Positions 1 to 9,477 are shown, counted from the first letter of the stretch. The stretch is 52,884 bases of DNA from Mixta sp. Marseille-Q2659 (GCF_940807255.1 NZ_CALNWY010000030.1:1-52884); one strand, 5' to 3'. Numbers and translations are program-made. The notes: generated by a model from the sequence alone, not told the origin.

Positions 1-1427
1 GCGATGGCATCGCGCTGGAAAAAGAGGTGGTGCAGACGGCGCTGCGCGAGCTGCTTATCGCGTTTCCGGTTTACCGTACCTACGGCAATGCGCAGGGGAT
101 GCCAGCGGAAAGCAGCGAGATGCTGCAGCGGGTGGCCGAAAAGGTCAGAACCAGCGCCAACGCGCCCGATCCCACCGCGCTCGATTTCCTTACGCGTATT
201 CTGGCAGGTGAGGTCTCCGCCAGCGACGAGGCGACGCATTTCCGCACCCGTTTCCAGCAGCTGACCGGCCCGCTGATGGCGAAATCGGTAGAGGATACGC
301 TCTTTTTCCGTCAGAACATGGAGCTGGCGCTGAATGAAGTGGGCGCCGAACCGATCCCGCGCGCCTTCTCGGTCGATCGTTTCCACGCGGAGATGAAAAC
401 GCGGCTGGAACGTCAGCCCGACGCACTTTCCGGCACCTCAACCCACGATACCAAACGCGGCGAAGATGCCCGTGCCCGCCTCTATACACTGACCGAAGCG
501 CCGGAGCAGTGGGCCGAATGCGTGACGCGCTGGCGTCAGATGAACCACGCCAAAGTCACCGTGCTGGAAGATGGCCCGGCACCAAAACCGGCGGTGGAAT
601 GGATGCTCTATCAGGCGCTGGCGGGTGTCTGGCCCACCACGCTTCAGCCGCAGGATGAAGCGGGCCTGAAGGCGCTGGAGGAACGTTTCCTCGCCTTTGT
701 GGAAAAGGCACTGCGCGAAGCGAAGCTGCGTACCGACTGGGCCGACAGCAATGATGCCTATGAAAAGGCGGTGCAGGATTACGCCGCGCATCTGCTCTCA
801 CCCGCTAACCAGACCTTTTTGCAGGATTTCGCCGCTGCGCTGCGGCCTTTTATTCAGGCAGGCCTGGTCAACAGCCTGACGCAAAGCGTGATCAAGCTAA
901 CGGCGCCCGGCGTGCCGGATATTTATCAGGGCAGCGAAGCGCTGAACTTCAGCCTGGTCGATCCTGATAACCGTCGTGAACCCGACTTCAGCGCCCTTGA
1001 AGCGATGCTGAACGGCCATGAAACACCGGAATCCGCCACCGAAGAGAGCTGGCTTAGCGGCAAACTGAAACAGCATCTGACCGCCAAACTGCTACATCTG
1101 CGCCAACAGATGCCGTCGCTATTTCGCCGGGGCGACTACCTGGCGTTGACGGCCAACGGCAAACATGCAGAGAACGTTATCGCCTTTGCCAGGGCGGACA
1201 ACGATAAAGCGTTAATCATTATCGCGCCACGCCTGGTCTTCAGCGCGCTGCAGGGCCTGGCTCAGCCCAATAACGCACGCTGGGAAGAGACCGACATTCC
1301 GCTGCCAGCACCGCTGGCTAACCGCCGTTATCGCGACATTCTGAGTGGAGAAGAAAAACAGCTGACTGACAGGTTCAGTCTGGAATCAACAGATTGCTGT
1401 TCGTTTGTCATATTGGTAAGCGCATGA
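1..1427 (+). CDS. treY: Malto-oligosyltrehalose synthase, C-terminal part (5' end outside window)
   Basis: TreY isomerises the reducing end of a maltodextrin to a terminal trehalosyl unit, which TreZ then releases as trehalose in the cytoplasm. The open frame enters at base 3 and runs about 474 codons to a TGA, so roughly the C-terminal half of a protein that is usually 800-odd residues is present. Recognisable family sequence includes the late GH13_26 block GTSTHDTKRGEDARAR and the segment LTAPGVPDIYQGSE near the catalytic core. It is followed after 68 bp by a glycogen debranching enzyme gene in the same direction, which fits the TreX-TreY-TreZ route from glycogen to trehalose. Nothing suggests damage; the truncation is only the window edge. 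Confidence 0.9.
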   Translation, partial: DGIALEKEVVQTALRELLIAFPVYRTYGNAQGMPAESSEMLQRVAEKVRTSANAPDPTALDFLTRILAGEVSASDEATHFRTRFQQLTGPLMAKSVEDTLFFRQNMELALNEVGAEPIPRAFSVDRFHAEMKTRLERQPDALSGTSTHDTKRGEDARARLYTLTEAPEQWAECVTRWRQMNHAKVTVLEDGPAPKPAVEWMLYQALAGVWPTTLQPQDEAGLKALEERFLAFVEKALREAKLRTDWADSNDAYEKAVQDYAAHLLSPANQTFLQDFAAALRPFIQAGLVNSLTQSVIKLTAPGVPDIYQGSEALNFSLVDPDNRREPDFSALEAMLNGHETPESATEESWLSGKLKQHLTAKLLHLRQQMPSLFRRGDYLALTANGKHAENVIAFARADNDKALIIIAPRLVFSALQGLAQPNNARWEETDIPLPAPLANRRYRDILSGEEKQLTDRFSLESTDCCSFVILVSA

Positions 1428-1495
1428 TTTTAATTAAATAAAAATATCATGAATCGCTGTTGTGCGTAAAAACGCTATTCGATGGAGAGATATGA

Positions 1496-3571
1496 ATGTC
1501 AAACGGTAAGGCTTTTGAAATCACGGCAGGCTCTGCCCACCAGCTTGGCGCTAACTTTGATGGCGAAGGCGTCAACTTCGCTATCTTCTCGGCACATGCG
1601 GAGCGCGTTGAGCTTTGCTTATACGATGCGGACGGCCAAACGGAGATTGCACGTCTGGATCTGCCGGAGTACACCCATGAGATCTGGCACGGTTATGTAC
1701 CAGGCCTGCAACCGGGCGCGCTTTACGGCTATCGCGTTTACGGGCCTTACGATCCGGAAAACGGCCATCGCTTTAACCCCAATAAACTGCTGATCGATCC
1801 CTATGCGCGCGAGCTGGTGGGCGATATTGAGTGGAATGAAGCGCATTTCGCCTACGATCTGCTGCATGAAGATAAAGATCTGACTTTCGATACCCGCGAC
1901 AGCGGGCCGTTTACGCCAAAATGCCGGGTGATCGATCCACGCGACTTTGACTGGCAGGATGATAACCGTCCGACCATTGGCTGGCCGCAGACGGTGGTTT
2001 ATGAAACCCACGTAAAAGGCTTCACCCAGCTGAATTCCGCCCTGCCGCCTGAGCTGCGCGGCAACTTCGAAGGCATGGGCCACAAGGCGACGGTGGATTA
2101 CATTAAGAGCCTCGGCATTACCTCAGTCGAGCTGCTGCCGGTTCACTGGTTCCCGGACGACCAGCATCTGCTCGATAAAGGACTGAAAAATTTCTGGGGT
2201 TATAACTCGCTGGGTTTTTTCGCGCCCGCATCACGCTACTACGGCCCGAACGGCATTCAGGGCTTCCGCGATATGGTGCGGTCGTTCCACGATGCTGGTA
2301 TCGAAGTGATCCTGGATGTGGTGTACAACCACACGGCGGAAGGCAACGAACTTGGCCCAACGCTCTCCTTTAAAGGCATCGATAACTTTTCTTACTATCG
2401 CACCCTGCCCGACCAGCATCGCTACTACATCAACGATACCGGCACCGGCAATACCGTGAACACTTCGCATCCACGCGTGCTGCAAATGGTGATGGATTCG
2501 CTGCGCTACTGGGCCGAATCGATGCATATCGACGGCTTCCGCTTCGATCTCGGCACCATTCTGGGCCGCGAGCCGGAAGGCTTCGACCAGCGCGGCGGCT
2601 TTTTCGACGCGGTCATGCAGGATCCGGTGCTGTCTAAGCTGAAGCTGATTGGCGAACCCTGGGATATCGGCCCCGGCGGTTATCAGGTTGGCGGCTTCCC
2701 GCCGGGTTGGGCGGAGTGGAACGATAAGTATCGCGATACGGTGCGCGAATACTGGAAAGGGGTGAACGTTTCGACTGATTTCGCCGCCCGTCTGCTCGGT
2801 TCCGGCGATCTCTACGACCTGCGCGGCCGTCGTCCGTGGTCCAGCGTTAACTTTATTACCGCCCATGACGGCTTTACGCTGAACGATCTGGTCTCCTACA
2901 ACGAGAAGCATAACGACGACAACGGCGAGGATAACAACGACGGCCACAACGATAACCGTTCTTACAACTACGGTGCGGAAGGCCCCACCGACGACGCCGG
3001 TATTAATGCGGTGCGCGAGCGCCAGAAACGTAACTTCCTCGCCACCCTGTTCTTCTCGCACGGCACGCCGATGCTGCTGGCGGGCGACGAATTTGGCCGC
3101 AGCCAGATGGGTAACAATAATGGCTACTGTCAGGACAGCGAGATCTCCTGGGTTCACTGGGATAATCTGCCGGAAAGCGCCGATGCGCTACGCGAGTTCA
3201 CCCGTCAGGTCATCAAACTGCGCGCGCAGCAGCCGCTGCTACGTCGTGAAAGCTGGCGCGACGGGATGGATATTAAGTGGTTCAACGCGGGCGGCGGCTT
3301 TCAGCAGCCGGAACAGTGGGATGAAGGCTCTACGCTCGGCGTTTACCTTGGCCGCCCGGACCTGCAGGCAGAAGAAGGCATCTGGCATGATGTGTTGATG
3401 CTGATCAACCCGTTCGAAGGCAATGTGCCGTTCCGCATTCCACAGTTTGGCGAAGGCGGCTGGGTGCTGGAGCTGAGTACTTCCGATACCGCTCGACGCG
3501 GTCTGGTGATTACCCGCGAGAAGGATTTTGAACTGGAAGGCCGCAGCATTGTGCTGTTCAGAAGGCCGTAA
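1496..3571 (+). CDS. glgX: Glycogen debranching enzyme, GlgX/TreX type
   Basis: This cytoplasmic GH13 isoamylase-type enzyme hydrolyses alpha-1,6 branches of glycogen or phosphorylase-limit dextrin. The 691-residue product has an N-terminal CBM48-like beta domain (about 10-110) and all four GH13 regions: DVVYNH (274-279), GFRFDLG with the nucleophile D351, GEPWD with acid/base E387, and TAHDG with D458. The start at 1496 has a GGAGAG ribosome site six bases upstream. It is longer than E. coli GlgX as I recall it (657 residues), and its neighbour is treY rather than the glg operon, so it may supply unbranched maltodextrins to TreY as TreX does. The GlgX-versus-TreX role cannot be settled from sequence alone. 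Confidence 0.92.
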   Translation: MSNGKAFEITAGSAHQLGANFDGEGVNFAIFSAHAERVELCLYDADGQTEIARLDLPEYTHEIWHGYVPGLQPGALYGYRVYGPYDPENGHRFNPNKLLIDPYARELVGDIEWNEAHFAYDLLHEDKDLTFDTRDSGPFTPKCRVIDPRDFDWQDDNRPTIGWPQTVVYETHVKGFTQLNSALPPELRGNFEGMGHKATVDYIKSLGITSVELLPVHWFPDDQHLLDKGLKNFWGYNSLGFFAPASRYYGPNGIQGFRDMVRSFHDAGIEVILDVVYNHTAEGNELGPTLSFKGIDNFSYYRTLPDQHRYYINDTGTGNTVNTSHPRVLQMVMDSLRYWAESMHIDGFRFDLGTILGREPEGFDQRGGFFDAVMQDPVLSKLKLIGEPWDIGPGGYQVGGFPPGWAEWNDKYRDTVREYWKGVNVSTDFAARLLGSGDLYDLRGRRPWSSVNFITAHDGFTLNDLVSYNEKHNDDNGEDNNDGHNDNRSYNYGAEGPTDDAGINAVRERQKRNFLATLFFSHGTPMLLAGDEFGRSQMGNNNGYCQDSEISWVHWDNLPESADALREFTRQVIKLRAQQPLLRRESWRDGMDIKWFNAGGGFQQPEQWDEGSTLGVYLGRPDLQAEEGIWHDVLMLINPFEGNVPFRIPQFGEGGWVLELSTSDTARRGLVITREKDFELEGRSIVLFRRP

Positions 3572-3618
3572 ATGTGGACCATCGCCATGGATGGCGATGT
3601 GGGAGGTTTAAATTAAGG

Positions 3619-3672
3619 TTGGCTGACGGATACGGCAGCATTTGCTGCCGTATGTATCGCCCAGCCTTTTAA
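3619..3672 (+). terminator. Rho-independent terminator after glgX
   Basis: A long hairpin, with an 11-bp inner stem (3630-3640 pairing with 3643-3653) and an outer GGCTG/CAGCC clamp (3621-3625 with 3662-3666), is followed by CTTTT. It lies about 50 bases past glgX and also faces the minus-strand glycosyltransferase that ends at 3741. Confidence 0.75.
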
Positions 3673-3740
3673 TTAGCTTAGCTGTGACAAGAGCCGGTTC
3701 TCATTTTTCCATATGATATATCATCATCATTTGAATTTTA

Positions 3741-4559
3741 TCAACGCAGCCTGAACACGGGCGCCCCATATAAACTGCGTATTTTGATTACCATTTTCGC
3801 TACCTGATCATGGGTAATATTCCGAACAAGATCAACCGGATGTTCGCCATGCTTTTCAATAAAGTAATTGATTGCTGTAGCTTTTACCTGGTTATAACCC
3901 TCATTCCGGCAAATAGTCGACTGTGCCTCGCTCCACTCTTCATCGCCAAGGTATTTTTCGGAGTCAGCAATATCCGCAAAATAACAAAAAGGTGGATGCA
4001 TACCTGCTTTAATAATTTCATAAGTATGATCCACATGTTCCATCGCATTGTAATAAGCCTCATCCATAAGGCCGACCTTATCCAGGCATTTACGGGTATA
4101 AAAAGAAAACGCGCCCACACAAAAACCATATAAAGGAACCGACAATTTTTCATAGTTAATGGTGGTGGCGGGTGCGGCTGCGCCATATTCATCGCGGTTA
4201 TTAGGGCCGTGCTGGCTGTAGTTAAAGTGCTGAATACCGGAAACGCGCGCCGCTTTAATATATTCCTGAAAGACATCGATATTTTTTATATAAATATCGT
4301 CTTCGATCAGGAAAAAGTACTCAACCTTGCGTTGTTGTAAATAACGCAACGCAATATTTTTACTCTTTCCTACACCGAGGTTTTTTTCATTATGAATAAT
4401 ATTGGCATCAAGATCGGCAAACTCCTGGTAAATTTTTCCATCGTTAACCACAATGATTTCATCAACCGGCGCACCAGCAAGTGAATCGAGTAACTTGCGT
4501 AATCCTGCCGGGCGATTATAGGTAACAATTCCTATGCCTACTTTTTTATTAAAAAGCAT
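3741..4559 (-). CDS. Family 2 glycosyltransferase
   Basis: This 272-residue GT-A fold glycosyltransferase transfers a sugar from an activated donor. The N-terminal GT2 signature VGIGIVTYNRPAGLRKLLDS is followed by EIIVVNDGK and the metal-binding acidic motif FLIEDDIYI near residues 92-100. A later segment, LMDEAYYNAMEHVDHTYEI, resembles the GT2 acceptor-side acidic motif. There is no signal peptide or membrane segment, so it should act in the cytoplasm. It starts 23 bp after the end of the 1222-residue glycosyltransferase gene on the same strand, so the two are probably co-transcribed. Base composition is clearly more AT-rich than glgX or fli genes, suggesting horizontal transfer. Position beside fliC suggests flagellin as target, but the substrate is inferred. 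Confidence 0.85.
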   Translation of the reverse strand: MLFNKKVGIGIVTYNRPAGLRKLLDSLAGAPVDEIIVVNDGKIYQEFADLDANIIHNEKNLGVGKSKNIALRYLQQRKVEYFFLIEDDIYIKNIDVFQEYIKAARVSGIQHFNYSQHGPNNRDEYGAAAPATTINYEKLSVPLYGFCVGAFSFYTRKCLDKVGLMDEAYYNAMEHVDHTYEIIKAGMHPPFCYFADIADSEKYLGDEEWSEAQSTICRNEGYNQVKATAINYFIEKHGEHPVDLVRNITHDQVAKMVIKIRSLYGAPVFRLR

Positions 4560-4582
4560 ACTTACCTCTGCTCAAAAAAGAT

Positions 4583-7500
4583 TTATGCGTCCAACCAGGC
4601 CGTGCGCCATTCATCAAGGCCGTTTTCACGTAGCATCCAGTCCTGATGCACTGCCGCACGCAGCGCATCGCCCATTTTTGAGGTAGCGTCCATATCCGCG
4701 AGATGCATTTTGATCGCCGACATCCAGTCTTTAAAGCGGTTGTCTACGAGCGTGACGGGCAGGCTTCCCTGATAGGGTTCAATTCGGGTGGCGATAATTG
4801 GCACGCCGCAGGCTCCGATTTCCAGCAGCCGCAGATTACTTTTACACTCGTTAAAATGGTTAATTTCCAGCGGTACCAGCGCTAAATCCAGATTGAGGCT
4901 GGCCAGTTTTTCCGGGTAAAGATCGAAAGGCACGCCCGCATGAAACTCGCAGTTAATCCCTTCCGGCTTCATGCCCATGAAAACCCACTCCACGTTATCC
5001 TGCAGCTCTTTAATCACCGGCTGGATAATTTCCAGATCGCCGGTATGACTGCCGCCGCCAGCCCAGCCGACACGCACTTTCTTACCTGTGCGGCGCTGGC
5101 TGAACAGATGTCCCCACTGGCTAACGGCCAGCCGGTTATGGGCCACGCGTATATCATGATGATAAGGCGCGTACGCCTCAGCAAGCGGCTGCGTTGACAC
5201 CACCACCCGATCCGCCTGCTCCATCACCCGCCGCAACGCTTTTATAATGTGCTGAGGGAAATGGTGTCTGACTGCATTTTTTAACGGCAGATTGGGCAAA
5301 AAATCATCATATTCGACAATGATTTTCGCTGAACACAGACTGCGGTATTTTTTTATCAGATCGGGAAAGCCCGTACCGGATGGCAGCTGTAGCAGAATGG
5401 CGTCCGGCTGCATTTCAGCCACTTCCATCAGGCCAGGCACGCCAAAGTACAGCCCACCGTCGGTAAAAATATTTTCCTCCAGCGCCTTATAAGGCTGGAT
5501 CACCCGATGATTACCGCAACCATACCAACCTGAATGCGTGGCAAGAATACGTGGCAGCGGTTGCTGTGGCAGCGGCGGCTGGATACGCGCCATCTGTTCG
5601 GAAAGCGTAAACGGCTTGCCATATTTAGTCATCAGCGGATGGTAGCGGCTGTCCTGCGTTAACTTTTGCCGCCACTTACGCAACAGCGCCAGCTGGGATC
5701 CATGTTGTATGTCCGCCGCGCTATCTTTGTCCTGCGACAGCAACAACGTTGCGCCGCCCATATGCATCACTTCGCAATCGGGAGTCCAGGTGACTAAGTA
5801 ACCGCTTTCGCGCAGTTTTAAACAGTAATCGACATCAGCGAGGAAAATAGCGAATTCATTTTCATCTAAACCGCCCTGCTGTAAAAAAAGTGACTTAGGC
5901 GTCAGCAGGCAGGAACCGGAAAGCGCGGCGACATTGTGCGTCGCGCTAAGATAATGCAGATAGCCATCACTGTCGGCTGGCGCAAATTCAAAAGGATTGA
6001 TTGCGCCCTGCTGGATCCCGGTAAGATAGCCAGCATGCTGGATCTTGCCGTCCCGGAAGATCAATTTTGGGCCAACGGCTCCGACTTCAGGCCGCTGGGC
6101 AATGCTCATTAGCGTGGCCAGCCAGTCGGCATCATGAATTTCACAGTCATTATCGAGCATTAGCAAATAATTGCCCTGCGCTACCGACGCTGCCGAATTA
6201 ACCATCGCGGCGTAATTAAATGCGCCAGGATAGTCAAGTACGCGCAGCGTATTCAGTCCAAGCGCCCGAAGCTGAGCCAGATACGTCAGCATCTCTGCTT
6301 CGTCAGAGCCGTTATCTACGACAATGATTTCCAGATTTTGCCAGCGGGTTTTCTCAATCAGGCTATTAATACAGTTTTTAAGCAGCGCCGCTTTGTTACG
6401 TCCAGGGATAATAACGGTCACCGACTCGTTATAAGCGCAGGCATAGCGACTTTTCAGCAGGCCTTTTACCGGGTTGCGTTCAACCGTTGCGTTAATACCA
6501 AAACGCTTATAGTGTTCAACGAGTTGCAGCTCCGCTTCTGCCTGAATAGCCTCTTCAACCTTCCACTGGGAAAAATCAACAGGCGCTTCCACCAATACTT
6601 CAGGGATCCCAGAAAAAGCAGCCAGCCCTTCACGTTCGATAGACTTCCATAGCAGTTCGTAATGCGGTAACTGCCGCGCTCCCACGCTACAGCCGCCTAC
6701 TGCCCGTGCTGTGGGCATATCCAGCGACAGCACCGCACCGATATAGGGGAAACTGCGCAACAGATCGAAGTTACCATTGGGACGCAGGGTGACCTGCTGC
6801 TCTTCCGGCGTTTTATACCAGATTTCATCACAATAAAAGGCGCGACACTGCGGCATACGCAGATGATATTCCGCCATTTTCAGAACAGCATGCGGCAATA
6901 ATTTCCAGCCAGCAGGTATAACAATCAGCCGTTTAATCGCGCCGCTTTCAGCCAGCAAATTCAGGCAAGTGGAATTATCGTAAGGCAGAAAATTAACCTG
7001 TTCCGCAGGCAGCGCTTGCTTAAATTGTTCAGTGGCGTCGGCTACACAAATGACGCCCGGCTGCAGGCGCTGCGCTGCGATCGAAGCCAAGCTATCAGTC
7101 ACGTCGGCTGGCTTATGATTGTCGGTCAGAATCAGGACGCCAATATCGGCTTCTTCCGGTAGCGACGAGAGAAAAGTTTTTATAATCGTTTCGCGTGCGG
7201 TACTGCTACTGCGCTGTTCCAGCCACGTGGCAATATTATAATTATCGGCGAGGTTGCCGATGCAAATGCGACTATGCAACTTTAACTGGCGCAGCTCGCT
7301 CCTGCTGAGAAGAGGCTGTTGCAGCGGCGGCTGAAAAAATTCTTCTGTCGTAAAGGAAAATGAGGAAAAGAGAGTCTGCTGCGTTTGTGACCATTTATGC
7401 GCTTTCGCCCAGTCGGAAACCAGAGCGCTGGCGCACTGTTCTGCCGTCAACACCGGAAGATCGGCGCGACATTTAAAACCAGCCTTATGCAGCAACGTAT

Positions 7501-8251
7501 AATTTTGCTGAGTAAGGTAGCCAGGAAAACGATCGCCATCGGAAATAAATACCGGAATACCGCTACTAAACGCCAGCTGCGCATAATGACTACTGGTCAT
7601 GACGGCATCATATTCCAGTAGCTCGGCAACGGTGATGCGCTCCGCCAGCTCATCGCTGTTAATCCAGCTGAGCGTAATACCTTGCCGTAGACAGGCAGCT
7701 CGTAGTTTTTCATCAAATTTGGGCGTCAGGCTTAATACGCGCTCCAGGCTCTCGCGCTGCGAGGCAGCGGGAAGTTCGCTAATATTACGCAGAAAAGCCC
7801 GCTGCTGTACTTTATCCGACGCTGCGCCTTCCGCTTTTAACTGTTCTTCCGTTAATGGATTAAAGGCTAAAATCGCGGCGGCAAGCTTGTTTTCCAGCGC
7901 CATATCCAACTCGGTTTCATTCAATCGACTGAAATCGAAGTGATGGAAGAAAAAACGGCTGGTAAAGGATTGTTTCTCCAGTCGTTCAATAACCGGAGTG
8001 GACAGGTAGCCTTTAAAGATCAGCGTGGCATCATACACCTGCTCCGCCAACGCTTCGTCGCCCTGTGTCAGTTGCAGCCGGCCCGAATCACGCCAGCTGA
8101 CGAGTACTTTCTGTATTTTCCAGCTGCAGCGCCAGGTATTGAGTTCGACCCAATGCCCTGCCGTAATGAATTCATCAATAAGGTTGATGATATAGGTGGA
8201 CTGTTCGTCAAAACGATCCAGCGCATCGACGCTGAATAATATTTTTTTCAT
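4583..8251 (-). CDS. Very large multi-domain glycosyltransferase, probable flagellin glycosylation
   Basis: The 1222-residue protein has at least three parts. Residues 1-350 are an N-terminal region I do not recognise, with a Rossmann-like start MKKILFSVDALDRFD. Residues about 370-560 look like a degenerate GT-A domain. Residues about 611-870 are a clear GT2 domain (VTVIIPGRNKAALLKNCINS, EIIVVDNGS, and the metal motif LDNDCEI with D700/D702). Residues about 900-1222 form a GT4/GT1-like GT-B domain (VRVGWAGGGSHTGDLE, then RLLEIGACGVPIIAT). No signal peptide is seen. It lies immediately downstream of fliC on the same strand, behind the fliC terminator, and precedes the small GT2 gene. Similar large enzymes beside flagellin genes glycosylate flagellin in other Gram-negatives; here that role is inferred from position. 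Confidence 0.85.
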   Translation of the reverse strand: MKKILFSVDALDRFDEQSTYIINLIDEFITAGHWVELNTWRCSWKIQKVLVSWRDSGRLQLTQGDEALAEQVYDATLIFKGYLSTPVIERLEKQSFTSRFFFHHFDFSRLNETELDMALENKLAAAILAFNPLTEEQLKAEGAASDKVQQRAFLRNISELPAASQRESLERVLSLTPKFDEKLRAACLRQGITLSWINSDELAERITVAELLEYDAVMTSSHYAQLAFSSGIPVFISDGDRFPGYLTQQNYTLLHKAGFKCRADLPVLTAEQCASALVSDWAKAHKWSQTQQTLFSSFSFTTEEFFQPPLQQPLLSRSELRQLKLHSRICIGNLADNYNIATWLEQRSSSTARETIIKTFLSSLPEEADIGVLILTDNHKPADVTDSLASIAAQRLQPGVICVADATEQFKQALPAEQVNFLPYDNSTCLNLLAESGAIKRLIVIPAGWKLLPHAVLKMAEYHLRMPQCRAFYCDEIWYKTPEEQQVTLRPNGNFDLLRSFPYIGAVLSLDMPTARAVGGCSVGARQLPHYELLWKSIEREGLAAFSGIPEVLVEAPVDFSQWKVEEAIQAEAELQLVEHYKRFGINATVERNPVKGLLKSRYACAYNESVTVIIPGRNKAALLKNCINSLIEKTRWQNLEIIVVDNGSDEAEMLTYLAQLRALGLNTLRVLDYPGAFNYAAMVNSAASVAQGNYLLMLDNDCEIHDADWLATLMSIAQRPEVGAVGPKLIFRDGKIQHAGYLTGIQQGAINPFEFAPADSDGYLHYLSATHNVAALSGSCLLTPKSLFLQQGGLDENEFAIFLADVDYCLKLRESGYLVTWTPDCEVMHMGGATLLLSQDKDSAADIQHGSQLALLRKWRQKLTQDSRYHPLMTKYGKPFTLSEQMARIQPPLPQQPLPRILATHSGWYGCGNHRVIQPYKALEENIFTDGGLYFGVPGLMEVAEMQPDAILLQLPSGTGFPDLIKKYRSLCSAKIIVEYDDFLPNLPLKNAVRHHFPQHIIKALRRVMEQADRVVVSTQPLAEAYAPYHHDIRVAHNRLAVSQWGHLFSQRRTGKKVRVGWAGGGSHTGDLEIIQPVIKELQDNVEWVFMGMKPEGINCEFHAGVPFDLYPEKLASLNLDLALVPLEINHFNECKSNLRLLEIGACGVPIIATRIEPYQGSLPVTLVDNRFKDWMSAIKMHLADMDATSKMGDALRAAVHQDWMLRENGLDEWRTAWLDA

Positions 8252-8373
8252 CTACTCTGCCCTGTAATAGCGCTGACGTTGAATGCGATATGAATGCTCT
8301 CCTTACTATTTTCCGATAGTTTCGCTTAATCAAAGCGTTAAACAGCGATGCTGTTTCAGTGCTTTTTTTGCCA

Positions 8374-8399
8374 TAAAAAAAGCGCCCGAAGGCGCTTTA
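8374..8399 (-). terminator. fliC terminator
   Basis: Read on the minus strand, the AGCGCC / GGCGCT stem (8381-8386 with 8391-8396) is followed by a run of seven T. It begins about 16 bases after the fliC stop, so it separates fliC from the downstream glycosyltransferase genes. Confidence 0.88.
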
Positions 8400-8414
8400 T
8401 TGTAGAGCTTGCGA

Positions 8415-9305
8415 TTAACGCAGCAGAGACAGCATGGTCTGCGGAACCTGGTTGGCCTGTGCCAGTACGGAGCTGCCAGCCTGCTGCAGGATCTGCGCGC
8501 GGGACATGTTGGACACTTCCGTTGCGTAATCAGAATCCTGAATACGGCTGCGCGCTGCGGACAGGTTGCTGACCGTGTTGTTCAGGTTGGTTACCGTTGA
8601 TTCGAAACGGTTCTGGGACGCACCCAGGGTGCTGCGCTGGGTATCAACGTTTTTGATTGCTGCGTCAATCACCGCCATCGGGCCGGTGCTGCCTGACGCG
8701 CCGGAGTTAGCCAGTACGTCAAAGCCGTGAGTTTTCACAGTACGATCGCTGGCAGCGATATTAGCACCGCTCACGCCAGCGGTTTCGCCTGAAGCGTACA
8801 GGTTCCAGCCGCTGCTGGCGTTCATGGTAATAGAGATGGTCTCACCATCTTTTGCGCCAACCTGGAAAGAAAACGCTTTGCTGGACGCGTTATCCAGAAT
8901 TTTGGTGCCGTTAAAGTCGGTCTGCTTGGTGACGCGGTTGATCTCTTCCATACGCTGGTTAACTTCAGCCTGGATGGAGTCGATGTCAGAGGCAGAGTTG
9001 GTGCTGTTCTGCGCCTGAACGGTCAGGTCACGTACGCGCTGCAGGTTGTTGTTGATTTCGCTCAGCGCGCCTTCAGCGGTCTGCGCCAGAGAGATACCGT
9101 CGTTGGCGTTACGCGCCGCTACGGTCATACCGTTGATGTTAGAGGTGAAGCGGTTAGCGATCGCCTGACCTGCTGCGTCATCTTTTGCGCTGTTGATACG
9201 CAGGCCAGAAGACAGACGTTCAATCGCGGTGCCCAGAGAAGACTGAGATTTGCTCAGGTTGTTCTGAGTGGTCAGCGACAGGGTGTTAGTATTAATAACT
9301 GCCAT
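8415..9305 (-). CDS. fliC: Flagellin
   Basis: FliC is the filament subunit, exported unfolded through the flagellar type III apparatus and polymerised under the FliD cap. The 296-residue product has the conserved D0/D1 N-terminus (MAVINTNTLSLTTQNNLSKS, then IERLSSGLRINSAKDDAAGQ) and C-terminus (SRIQDSDYATEVSNMSRAQI through MLSLLR). The exposed middle domain (about residues 150-220) is very short and rich in Ser, Gly, Ala and Thr. It is much smaller than E. coli K-12 flagellin (498 residues), with almost no D2/D3. A Ser/Thr-rich exposed patch plus adjacent glycosyltransferases fits O-glycosylation. A sigma-28 promoter lies 70-96 bp upstream; the gene is divergent from fliD. Confidence 0.97.
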   Translation of the reverse strand: MAVINTNTLSLTTQNNLSKSQSSLGTAIERLSSGLRINSAKDDAAGQAIANRFTSNINGMTVAARNANDGISLAQTAEGALSEINNNLQRVRDLTVQAQNSTNSASDIDSIQAEVNQRMEEINRVTKQTDFNGTKILDNASSKAFSFQVGAKDGETISITMNASSGWNLYASGETAGVSGANIAASDRTVKTHGFDVLANSGASGSTGPMAVIDAAIKNVDTQRSTLGASQNRFESTVTNLNNTVSNLSAARSRIQDSDYATEVSNMSRAQILQQAGSSVLAQANQVPQTMLSLLR

Positions 9306-9374
9306 GATGGTTTTCCTTTAAAAATTGGTTCAGATTCAGGCATCTGTTATACGGCTTCATCACCGTCAACCTCA

Positions 9375-9401
9375 TTATCGACAGCCCTAAACCAACCTTT
9401 A
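9375..9401 (-). promoter_or_regulatory. Sigma-28 (FliA) promoter of fliC
   Basis: On the minus strand TAAAGGTT, exactly 11 bases, then GTCGATAA match the FliA consensus TAAAGTTT-N11-GCCGATAA at 14 of 16 positions. It is placed 70-96 bases upstream of the fliC start, as expected for a class 3 flagellar gene. Confidence 0.9.
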
Positions 9402-9449
9402 GAAAATTTTTGCGAAAAACCAGCAAAACGGCAAAAGCCGGAACTGCAA

Positions 9450-9477
9450 TAAAGAAGGGCTGTTTATCTGCCCATTG
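9450..9477 (+). promoter_or_regulatory. Weak sigma-28-like promoter of fliD
   Basis: TAAAGAAG and GCCCATTG resemble FliA elements (5 of 8 each), but the spacer is 12 rather than 11 bases. The position, 80 bp before fliD, is suitable. fliD may also be driven by an FlhDC-dependent promoter that I could not place. Confidence 0.35.

Noticed and set aside
2231-3157. 308-codon minus-strand frame inside glgX
   Set aside because: It is a mirror of the strongly biased codons of glgX; valine/alanine-rich translation without any motif, and glgX motifs are intact on the other strand.
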